From CAZLMW01 sp964560875 (GTDB lineage: Bacteria; Myxococcota_A; UBA9042): DNA of 64,000 nt. Below, piece after piece: positions 48,787-58,000 of this stretch; position 1 is the stretch's first letter; each line of letters starts with the position of its first letter. Under the pieces are notes generated by a model. That model was not told the DNA's origin and made no database searches. It saw only the letters and a list, made by a program, of their open reading frames with translations. The stretch spans positions 28,632-92,631 of the forward strand of contig CAZLMW010000011.1 in NCBI GenBank assembly GCA_964560875.1. Reading direction: 5' to 3'. Both the position numbers and the translations under genes were made by a program.

Positions 48787-49680
48787 ATGGTCCGTCAACA
48801 ACTCATCTCGCTCACCGCCCTGGCTGTCAGTTGCGCGATCGCCGCGCCGGCTCTCGCCAAGAAGCGGCCCCCACCCGACTTGATCGTGACCGTACGCGAC
48901 GGAAAAGCGCGCCTCGGCAGCGAGGTCTTGCGGTCCAAGCGCGGCGAGACGAAGACGTACTTCTCAACCAAGACGAAGATGCGCCACAAGGGCCGTTCGT
49001 TCACCCACCGAACGCACACGATCCTCGACGCGAAGGGCAAACTGGTCACCTACGACCGTTGGCTCGACGTCAAGGGAGCGACGCTGCGCATCCGCCTGTT
49101 CGCGTTCAAAGACAAGTGGAAACGCGTCGAATTCGCCCAAAACCCCAAGGCGAAGAACAAGGTCACCGCGATCGCAATCAAGCGTCCGGTCGTCGTCCTG
49201 GACCAGCGCTCTCCAACCCTGCTCGACCTCGCTGTCGACCGTTTTCGCACCAACGACGAGCTCAACTGGGTCCGCGCTGACAACCTGCAGACCGGCACGA
49301 TGAAGTTGACGATCGAGCGCCTCGTCGACGCGGCGGGCAAAAAGTACGCGCGCTACAAGCTTATGGGCACCAACCTCAACGCGTCGGTGCTGCGCGGGCC
49401 CAACGGAAAGGCGCTGAAGATCGACACCGGCTGGGGCTTCACCGGGACCGCCAGGGGCAAGATTCCCAAGGACCTGCGCCCCGCCCCCGATGCTGGCGCC
49501 GAAGCTCCCGCCGAACCCGCCGAAGCTGGCAAAGCCGAGCCGAAAACGGACGCTGGCAAAGCCGAGCCGAAAACGGACGCTGGCGATACGAAGAAGGCCG
49601 ACGTGAAAAAGGCCGACGCGAAAAAGGCCGACGCGAAAAAGGCCGAAGCGAAGAAGGCTGAGAAGAAGCCGGGCGCGTAG
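48787..49680 (+). CDS. Secreted protein with Lys/Ala/Asp repeat tail (297 aa)
   Basis: ATG 48787 has GGAGG upstream and gives a signal peptide ending in APALAKK. Residues ~25-215 are a basic, beta-rich domain (YFSTKTKMRHKGRSFTHRTH, LRIRLFAFKDKWKRVEF). The tail from ~230 is built of AGKAEPKTD and KKADA repeats. No family is recognised. The repeat tail resembles the basic, histone H1-like tails of some envelope and nucleoid proteins; the signal peptide favours an envelope location. Its stop lies 18 bp from the convergent radical-SAM gene stop. Confidence 0.7.
   Translation: MVRQQLISLTALAVSCAIAAPALAKKRPPPDLIVTVRDGKARLGSEVLRSKRGETKTYFSTKTKMRHKGRSFTHRTHTILDAKGKLVTYDRWLDVKGATLRIRLFAFKDKWKRVEFAQNPKAKNKVTAIAIKRPVVVLDQRSPTLLDLAVDRFRTNDELNWVRADNLQTGTMKLTIERLVDAAGKKYARYKLMGTNLNASVLRGPNGKALKIDTGWGFTGTARGKIPKDLRPAPDAGAEAPAEPAEAGKAEPKTDAGKAEPKTDAGDTKKADVKKADAKKADAKKAEAKKAEKKPGA
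49525..49665 (+). repeat. Coding tandem repeats (27 bp x2, then 15 bp x~5)
   Basis: Two identical 27-bp units at 49525-49551 and 49552-49578 are followed by 15-bp units of AAGGCCGACGCGAAA type from 49591 to 49665. They encode the low-complexity tail of the secreted protein and are likely length-variable. Confidence 0.8.
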
Positions 49681-49698
49681 GCCACCGACCCATCTCGA

Positions 49699-51662
49699 TC
49701 AGTCGCCCCAACGGGCGCGCGCTTCGTCCTTCCACTCGTCGGGGAAGTAGTAGAAGCCCTGGCAAGCGAACTGCATGAGGCACGACTCGCACGCTTTTTC
49801 GTGGCGGCNNNNNNNNNNNNNNNNNNNNNNNNNNNNNNNNNNNNNNNNNNNNNNNNNNNNNNNNNNNNNNNNNNNNNNNNNNNNNNNNNNNNNNNNNNNN
49901 NNNNNNNNAGGCTGGTGATCGGGCTGCGAACGATCTTCTCGGCGTTGCGGGGCATCATCATCATGCGCCCGTTGGTGGTCACGTTGATCTTGTCGTAGCC
50001 CAGCGCCTTGGCAGTCTTGAGCAGCTTGAAGAGGTTGGGATTGGTCGTCGGTTCGCCGCCGTCGAAGTCGATCAGGTAGTAGCCCTGCTCGCGCCGCTTC
50101 TTCATGAACCCGATCTGCTCGGCGACGTCCCCGTGGCTTGGCAAGCGGTTGCCGGTTGCACAGAACACACACTGGTTGTTGCAGATGTAGGTGGTGTTCA
50201 TGATGACCTTTTTGGGGTCGTGGGCCTCCAAGCGGGTCTGCATCACACGTTTGGCCACGTGCAGGTCGTGGGCCGTCCAATCGGCGTCTTCGAACACCGG
50301 CTTGCCCTGGAAGAGCGGCCCGATGTCGCGGTCTTCGCGCGCCGTCCACAATTGGCGCTCGGTGACGACGTCGTGCAGCTCGGTGCCCTTGATCGGCGTC
50401 GCAAACTGGATCAGTGGGGTGGCGCCAAAGTCTTCGAAGAGCTGCCAGGCCGTGGCGATCGTGTGCTTGATCTCGGCGCGGGTCTCGCCGGGTTGCCCGA
50501 TCATCCAGTGGACGACGAGCGGCAGGCCATCTTCGGCGCACCAGGACGCGACGTTGCGGGTGGCGGTGAGGTCGAATCGCTTGCCGATGACGTCGTTGGC
50601 GATGCGTTCGGTTGCGGCTTCGGCGCTGATCGACAAGACGGGCACACGCTTGGACATGCGGGTGATCTGGGAACGCGTGATGCGGTCGGCGCGCATGCCG
50701 TTGGGAAAGTCGGCGCGCATGTCGAGCGATTCGAGGGCGTCGAGCAGCGCATCGAAGTGGCGCGGATTGACGTTGACGAGCTCGTCGAGCACGACCACGC
50801 GGCTGATTCCATGGTCGGTCTTGAGCAGCTCGAGATGTTCGCGAATACGCTCCGGCGAGTAGGTCCTGTATGCCTTGGGCGGCGCACTTGCGGGGGGTTC
50901 GGCGCCGTTGTCGGTGGGTTTGGCGTCGGGGTCGCGCGCCCAGGGGTTGGATGTGCAGAAGTTGCAGGCATAGACGCAGCCGCGGCTGGTCTTGATCGCA
51001 GCCACCGGGGGCGAACAGTCGAAGATTTCGCGCTTATGATTGGCCCGCGCGACGCGACGCATAAAGCCTGCGAAGGCGTTCATGTCGACCAGGTCATAGG
51101 CGGGGAGCGGCAGGTCGCTCAGCGGTGTCGAGGCGGGAACGCCGCGGGCGATTCGATGTTCGGGGACGGCGCCGGTGCTGAGCTGCTTGATCAGCTTGTC
51201 GAGCGTGGTTTCGGACTCGTACTTGCAGCCAAAGTCGATGCCAAGCTCGTCGAGACCTTCGGCGCCCCACTCGATGAAGTGCATCCCGCCGATATCGCAG
51301 TCGGCGAGGATTGTCGCGGCGGTGGGCCAACGGACCGCGAGATCGGCGGCGAATCGCTTGAGTTCGGCGGTTGCAGCACGCGCGCGCTGCCACGGGGAGT
51401 TGGCGAAAATGACGACGTCGGGGGCCTCGCTGGGGAGATGGCCGGCGAAGGTTGACCACGGCACGCCGAGACGGACCATGCCGCCGCGTTCACGGATCAG
51501 GTTGGAGGTCGGGAGGCAGAACGCGTCGAGCACATCGACGTCGTGGCCCGCCGCACGGAGGTTCGCCGCCGTTTGCCAGAGTCCGGCACCGGTGAAATAC
51601 GGGTAATCGATGAATTCGGCATGCAGCAGCAAAGGCGGCTGCACCAACAACGCGCGGGTCAA
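49699..51662 (-). CDS. B12-binding-type protein with two radical-SAM domains (gap inside)
   Basis: A TTG start at 51662 has GGAGGG upstream and places the usual ALLVQPPLLLH opening of B12-binding radical-SAM proteins at the N-terminus (ATG 51740 is an alternative). Residues ~1-150 are cobalamin-binding-like. A first radical-SAM core has CVYACNFC (Cys229, 233, 236). A second complete motif, CNNQCVFC (Cys494, 498, 501), is followed by IDFDGGEPTTNPN. The chain then meets 100 Ns and resumes in another frame with CESCLMQFACQGFYYFP and a TGA at 49699-49701, a SPASM-like ending. The frame change means that the N count is not the real gap length. Substrate unknown. Confidence 0.8.
49809..49908. other. 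Assembly gap inside the double radical-SAM gene
   Basis: One hundred Ns. No shared sequence is seen at the two edges, so bases are really missing. The reading frames on either side imply that the missing length is 2 modulo 3. Confidence 0.9.
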
Positions 51663-51875
51663 GCGAGTCCCTCCGGGGGAGATCTCTGAGCCAGTATGCG
51701 GGGGGCCTCCGACACCGACAAGGCGATGAAATGAAATCATCTGCCGTGCCGGGGCGTTAGGGAGTAACGGACCGGTGGCTTCGGGGCCGTTATCGGAGCG
51801 TCGGCGGCGATCTCGTCGGTTTCGATAGCTTGCGGCAGGTCGGGGTCGTCGCCATCCTCGTGGGAGGGAGTTGTC

Positions 51876-54800
51876 TTGCTTCGAACGTCTGCGATCGCAA
51901 TCTGCGCGGCGCTGGTCATGGCCGCGCCGTCTGCGCATGCGGGTTGGGGTGCGCGCACCAAGAAGAAGACAACGGCAAGCGCAAAACGGAAGCGCAGCGG
52001 CCAAAAAAGAGGCGCACCACGGCGGCGTACAAAACGGCGCGTCGCAAAGCGGGTCGTACAGAAAGGGCCGATCGAAGACCGGGCTCAGGCCGTGCTCAAG
52101 GCCAAGCGCGTCGACGTCCGCAAGGCACTTCCCCTGCTTCGTGAGGCGGTGGCGAGCCGCAAGTTGAACCTTGCGCTGCAGCTCGCAGAATCGATCGCGA
52201 CCGCTCGACGTGCGAAAGCCGANNNNNNNNNNNNNNNNNNNNNNNNNNNNNNNNNNNNNNNNNNNNNNNNNNNNNNNNNNNNNNNNNNNNNNNNNNNNNN
52301 NNNNNNNNNNNNNNNNNNNNNNTACGTCTTGGCGGCGCGGCTCGTCGGCGAGATCGAAGGCGACGAGGCGGGCTTGGCGGTGCTGCGCAAAGCGTGGAAA
52401 CGGTTCGCCGGACATCGCTGGTTACAGGCCGAATACCTCAAGGTCCTGGGCAGGCTCGGGTTCCGCGAAGAGCTCGAGAAGGCCGTTGCGCGCGTGGTTC
52501 GCCTGTCGCCGGCTGATCCCATGCCTTTTGTCCAGGTGCTCGACGCTCACATCGCCGTGCGGGACGTGCGCAAGGCGCGCAAACTCATCGATCACCTCGC
52601 GGGCCGCTACCCGCGCCATCACGTGCTCATCGAGGCGCTGATCGACCGCGAGCAGCGTATCGGGGACGACCATAAACGGATCGCGCGTCTATATCGATCG
52701 TTGCTCAAGGCCGGGGGCAGGCAGGCGACCTACGTCGAGGCGTTCGCCGAGTGGCTGCTCACACGCGGCAACAAGCAGCACGCGGAGGCGCTTGCTGTGC
52801 TCGCGAAGCTGACGTCGATGCTCGGCAAGCTCAAGGGCCAACAGCGCGCGGCTCGGATCCTGCAGGCGCACGGGTTCATGGCCGAGGCGCAGGGCATCTT
52901 GCTCAAGCTCGAACAGCAATACCCCAAAGAGCGCGACATCAAGCGCCAGCTCGCGAGCTTGTACGGCCAGATCGGGCGTCTGCACGAAGCCGAAAAGCGC
53001 TGGCGCGGGCTGTCGAGGTTGAACAAGGGGGCCGATATGGATCGGCGTCAACTCGCGGCCGAGGCGCGCCGCAACCTGGTGGTGATCTACCGCAAGCGCG
53101 GGTGGGGACCGCCGCTCAAGGAGCTCGCGCGAGCCATCCGATCGGGACAGGCCACCCTCGGCGACGTGTTGTTGTTCCTCGACGTGCGGCGTGGGTCGGT
53201 GGACGCCGGCTTCGCGATCAAGCACCAGCATCGCGCCGTGGCGCTGGGCCTCAACGCGTGGGATCACGACGCCGAAGTCTTGCAGCGGTTTGCGAGCACG
53301 CGCTTGCGGGAAGGGCGACGGGCCGAGGCGCTCGCGGTGCTCAAGAAGCTCGACGAAAAGCAGCCGGACCTTGCCCGCCACATGCTGGCGGTGTTGATCG
53401 AGTCGGCGCTGGCGGCCGGGGATGCCAAGCAGGCAGGTGAGGCCGAGAAACTGCTGCTGACCGAGCGCCATGCCACCACAACGATGCTGTTGAAGCTGGG
53501 CAATCTGCGCCAGCGGCACGGTGATCGGAAAGGGGCTGCGGAGCTCTACCGGCGCGCGTCGGTCCGCAATCCCCGGGACACGCGGGCGATGTATCGGCTG
53601 GCCCAGCTGTATCGGCAGGCGGGGGACGCGGCTGGCGAAGGCCACGCGCTGCGCGAGATTGTGATGCGGACCAGCGACTCCGATGAGCTTGAGAAGGCGG
53701 GCCAGCGGCTCTTGACCCTGGCGATGGCGAGCGGCAGCTGCGCGGACTTGTTGCGTTGGCTCGATGCGATCACGCCGCGGCATTCGAGGCGGTCGATCCT
53801 GCAGCGGTTCCGGCTGTTGGCCTACGACGCCTGGCTGCGAACCGAGCCGCTGGAACGAAGCTTGCGGACCGATCGTGGCGCCACCCCGCGACCGGCGCTG
53901 CTCTCCGAAGCGCTGACCGGCGGCGACCTGGCTATGAAAGTTCGCGCTTTGCGCCAGATCGCTCGGAGCGGTCGGCCGATACCTGCGTCGTTGGCGCGGC
54001 GGCTGCTCAAGGACAACAACGCGGTTGTGCGGCGGGATACCGCGTTGGCGTTGGGTGCGTCGGGGACCCCAGGCGCGGCGAAGTTGCTGATCGAGATGGA
54101 GGAGGAGCGATCCGATGCTGTCGTGGTCGCGCAACTGTTGGCGTTTGGTCGCCTCCCGAAGTTGCCAGAGGCGATGCCCTTTCTCGACAGCCGACTCGGT
54201 GAGAAGCGCACGCACTGGCAGGAGCTGGCCTCGCTCGCGCTGGGGCGTGTCGGTGAACCCGTGATCATCCCGCGGCTGATTCGCAAGATGAGCAGCACGC
54301 GCATGAACAAGGGCGCCGTGGCCGTCGCGCTGGGCAACCTCGTCGGCCTGTATCCCGAGCACGGACGCGCCGAGGAGGTGGTGGCGTCGCTCGCGGCCAA
54401 CACGGTGCCCACGGATCGCGATGCCCGATATCGGCGACACATGCACGCCTACGCGGCCATGTGGGGGCTGGCTGCGACCGGCCGCAAAGACGCACAAATG
54501 GTGCTGCTTTCGCGGGCAACGGCGACCCGATCGACCACACTGCGACGGCTCGCGTTGCGCCTTGCGGCCGCGTCGAAGAGGCCAAGTCTGCAGCCAGATC
54601 TGTGGGACGTCCCGCTGCGATGGAACACCCGGCAGGCAGTGAGCACCAAGCTGCTGCGCAAGCTCCTCACGCCGTGGTTGTCGCCCGATCCCATCGCCGA
54701 ACGAAAGGCCCTGGCGCGCTTTGATGACGCGCTGGCCGAGCTGTTGAATGTCGACTCGGCGATCGCGACCCCCGACTCGGCAGGTGGTCGATGGTGCCGC

Positions 54801-54920
54801 GGCTTTGCCAACGCCTTGAAAGACGCGCCGCGCTTGAAGCGTTGGTGCGCTACAGCGCTGCGTTCACACGCCCGGGCCCGCATCTCCAAGCCCGTCATCG
54901 CGGTGCTGCCCGCCGGTTGA
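51876..54920 (+). CDS. Secreted TPR plus HEAT repeat protein (~1014 aa, gap inside)
   Basis: A TTG start at 51876 has a strong GGGAGGGAG site. A signal peptide (AIAICAALVMAAPSAHAG) is followed by an extremely basic segment (residues ~27-65, mostly Lys/Arg). Residues ~70-690 are TPR-like helical pairs (LYRSLLKAGGRQATYVEAFA, AELYRRASVRNPRDTRAMYR). Residues ~690-860 are HEAT-like (LLKDNNAVVRRDTALALGAS, LASLALGRVGEPVIIPRLIR). Such proteins are usually protein-protein scaffolds. The N-run interrupts the first TPRs but the given frame is consistent on both sides. It is divergent from the double radical-SAM gene. Confidence 0.8.
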   Translation: MLRTSAIAICAALVMAAPSAHAGWGARTKKKTTASAKRKRSGQKRGAPRRRTKRRVAKRVVQKGPIEDRAQAVLKAKRVDVRKALPLLREAVASRKLNLALQLAESIATARRAKAXXXXXXXXXXXXXXXXXXXXXXXXXXXXXXXXXXYVLAARLVGEIEGDEAGLAVLRKAWKRFAGHRWLQAEYLKVLGRLGFREELEKAVARVVRLSPADPMPFVQVLDAHIAVRDVRKARKLIDHLAGRYPRHHVLIEALIDREQRIGDDHKRIARLYRSLLKAGGRQATYVEAFAEWLLTRGNKQHAEALAVLAKLTSMLGKLKGQQRAARILQAHGFMAEAQGILLKLEQQYPKERDIKRQLASLYGQIGRLHEAEKRWRGLSRLNKGADMDRRQLAAEARRNLVVIYRKRGWGPPLKELARAIRSGQATLGDVLLFLDVRRGSVDAGFAIKHQHRAVALGLNAWDHDAEVLQRFASTRLREGRRAEALAVLKKLDEKQPDLARHMLAVLIESALAAGDAKQAGEAEKLLLTERHATTTMLLKLGNLRQRHGDRKGAAELYRRASVRNPRDTRAMYRLAQLYRQAGDAAGEGHALREIVMRTSDSDELEKAGQRLLTLAMASGSCADLLRWLDAITPRHSRRSILQRFRLLAYDAWLRTEPLERSLRTDRGATPRPALLSEALTGGDLAMKVRALRQIARSGRPIPASLARRLLKDNNAVVRRDTALALGASGTPGAAKLLIEMEEERSDAVVVAQLLAFGRLPKLPEAMPFLDSRLGEKRTHWQELASLALGRVGEPVIIPRLIRKMSSTRMNKGAVAVALGNLVGLYPEHGRAEEVVASLAANTVPTDRDARYRRHMHAYAAMWGLAATGRKDAQMVLLSRATATRSTTLRRLALRLAAASKRPSLQPDLWDVPLRWNTRQAVSTKLLRKLLTPWLSPDPIAERKALARFDDALAELLNVDSAIATPDSAGGRWCRGFANALKDAPRLKRWCATALRSHARARISKPVIAVLPAG
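52223..52322. other. Assembly gap inside the TPR/HEAT gene
   Basis: One hundred Ns without shared edge sequence. The frame is open on both sides as written, so the missing length is probably 1 modulo 3. Confidence 0.9.
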
Positions 54921-55024
54921 TCGGAGCCGCGACACCCCAGCGCGGTCGCCATCCGAGCCTCAAAACGGCCACGCATTAGCCGATCGCCGCGTGCATCGCT
55001 ATACTTCCCGCGTCCCCCGGCAGA

Positions 55025-55051
55025 CCTCCTCCTGGTCGAGCCGCGAGGAGG
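55025..55051 (+). promoter_or_regulatory. Hairpin that pairs with the Shine-Dalgarno of the MopE lipoprotein gene
   Basis: CCTCCTC (55025-55031) is perfectly complementary to GAGGAGG (55045-55051), the ribosome site four bases before the ATG at 55056. The 13-base loop includes GGTCGAGCC, which can extend the pairing. A TATACT hexamer at 55000-55005 may be the -10, with a poor -35 (TTAGCC, 18-bp spacer), which would place the hairpin at the 5' end of the message. Confidence 0.5.
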
Positions 55052-55055
55052 CCTG

Positions 55056-58000
55056 ATGCCCGTCAAAAACGCTCCCGTCAGCCGGCGCTCGCGCCGCCAA
55101 ACCCGAGTCGCGTTGCTCGGTCGCACGCTTGTAGGCGTGGCCGTCACCATCGTCGTTTTGCTCAGCGCCAGCTGCGGCACGGAGGTCGTCGACTACAAGA
55201 CGCTCCACCTTCTGATCAAGAGCGATCCACCGCCCACCGGCGCCGTCGACTTCATCGACATCGTGATCCGCAAGCTGGAAGCCGACGACAAGCCGGGCAA
55301 ACGGATCGACAAGAACACCCATCCCGAGCTGTTCATCACGGTCCCGCAGGGCCGCGACATGGACGCGGAGGGATATCGGCTCGAGATGCTCGACGCCGAG
55401 GTTGGCGGCCGCTACGCGATCCGCGCGGAGGGTCAGGATAAAGACAAGAAGATGCTCACCGTCTTCTCCGGCGTGCTCGATACAACGCTCAAGGACCAGC
55501 ACGAGATCCGCATGAAGGTGCCGGGAACCGCCGCCGCGCCCGACTGCGACAAGGACAAGGACGGCGTCAAGAACTGCGATGTCCCCGGATGCTGTGCGGC
55601 GGGGGAGGCTTCCGATTGCCACGACGACAATCCCGAAGCGAACCCGTTCGCGAATGAGGACAAGTGCAAGTTCTTTGGCAACGGGATCGACGAGGACTGC
55701 GACGGCAAGGACACGCCCGCGCCCGACACCGACAAGGACGGCGTCAAGGACTGCCAGGAGATCGCGGAGTGCGGCGCCGGAGCTGAGAAGGATAAGGACG
55801 TCTACAAGGGCGCGGTCGAGGTGTGCGACGGCAAGGACAACGACTGCAACACCAAGATCGACGACCTGCCGTACACCGACATCGACGGCAAGAAGCACGC
55901 CGGCGGGGTGAAGAAGCTCAAGGAAGGTTGCGGCGTGGGTGTCTGCCAGGGCGGCGAGATCGCGTGCAGCAAGGACAACAAGTCGCTCGTGTGCACGTCG
56001 GCATCGAAGAAGGCGAAGGAAGAAGACTGTCTCAACGACCTCGACGACGACTGCGACGGCATCGTCAACAACGGATGCAGCTTGCTGGACATCGATGGCG
56101 ACGGCGTCAAGAACACGACCGAGATCGAGAAGTGCAAGAAGAACAAGTTCGCGCAGTTCCACGCCGAATTTGGGCCGACCAAGACGCACACGACCTACGA
56201 AAAAGCCCGATGTTGCGCGCAGTGGACCGAGGCGATCCTCAAGAAGAGCTCGAGCTGGAAGAAGGGCAAGGCGCCTGATTACGGCGCGCCCGCGGGTGCC
56301 GGCATCACCGACGCGTTGTTGATGGCGTGTGACTTCGACTGCGACGGCAAGATCGAGCCCTGTGAGGCGGATGACAAAGACGGCGACGGCGTGCCAGCGG
56401 GCGTGGACTGCAACGACAAGGACCCGACGATTCACGGAGCGTCCGGCGATGTGCCCGCGGCGCCCGAAAAGTGCGGCGATTCGATCGACCAGGACTGCAT
56501 CGGCGGCGACGAGAAGTGCACCGATGACAAGGACGGTGACGGCTACAACGCCAAGCACGACTGCAAGCCTGACGACAAGGCGATCAACCCCGGCGCGGCC
56601 GAGATCTGCAACGGGATCGATGACGACTGCGACGGCATTGCGGACGATGGAAACGCCGAGGCCAAGGACGCGGTCTGCGGCGACGAAGATGGCGAGTGCG
56701 GCAAGGTGCGTGGCACGACGGTTTGCAAACATTGGTCGGACAAGCCGAGCAACGAAAAGCTCGACTGTCACAAGAAGGCGTACGACGCCAAGACCAAGAC
56801 GTGCGTTGGGTGCTACGGCGACCAGCGGCCCAAGCCGGAGATCTGTGACTACAAGGACAACGACTGCGACGGCACGTCCGATGAGGACTTCACCTACAAG
56901 GAGGAGAAGTCGGGCAAGTCGCTCAAGGTCAACGCCAAGTGCGACGGCATCGGCGAGTGCGGCAGCGGCACGGTCGAGTGTCACATCAAGCAGAAGCACG
57001 CGACGTGTTCGACCGACCCCGACGGCAGCAAGAAGGCCGACAAGACCGAGGTTTGCGACAACAAGGACAACGACTGCGACGGGACGACCGACGAGACGTT
57101 GACGAGCGTGAACGACTCGACGTGTTTGCGGGTCGGTGCGTGCAAGGGTGACGCGTCCAAGAACATCAAGACGGTGTGCAAGGCCGGCAAGTGGACGTGC
57201 GACTACGCCAAGGTCGCCAAGATCGAGTTCGACAAGGACCAGAAGTGCACGGCGGGCGAAGCCGGTTGTCATTGCCCGGGGTTGGGCACCGCTTGTTTCA
57301 AGTTGCATGAGTTCAAGTGCGACGGCGTCGATAACGACTGCAGCGGCAAGACCGACGAGGATTTCTACTATTCGGACACGGTCGCGGGCGGCAAGAAGGT
57401 CAAGCGCTTCTACGGAAAGGGCGAGACGTTGTGCGGGACGGGCGTTTGCGACAAGGGCAAGGTCGTCTGCAACAGCAAGGGCACGGACCTGACGTGTTCG
57501 ACCCTGGTGCAGGTGAAGACGGAGATCTGCGACTACAAGGATAACGACTGCAACGGGCTGACAGATGACGCGATGACGGTGTCGGACTCCAACTGCAAGC
57601 TGCTCGGTGTCTGCACCAAGTCCAACGTCAAGGCGATTTGCAAGAACGGCACGTGGGAATGCGACTACTCGGGCGTCAAGAACTACGAGGGCCCGACCAA
57701 GCGCCTGTGCGGGTTCACCGATACCAAGTGCAAGCTCGGCGGCAGCATCGAGAAGTCGTGCGACGCGCTCGACAACGACTGTGACGGCAAGGCGGACGAC
57801 GACTTCGATTTCGAAGACATCGTTGTCGGCGGCAAGAAGGCTGTCCGCAAAAAGGGCGAGCAGTGCGGCACCGGCGTCTGCAGCGGCGGCAAGGTCAAGT
57901 GCACGTCGGACAAGGCCAAGCTCTTCTGCGACAGCTTGAGCAAACAGGCGAAGGAGATCTGCGATTACAAGGACAACGACTGCGACGGGCTGAGCGACGA

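Noticed and set aside
54999..57308. A 769-codon minus-strand frame over the start of the 1917-aa lipoprotein gene
   Set aside because: Shadow of MopE repeat DNA; it would overlap a gene with lipobox, ribosome site and clear repeats.
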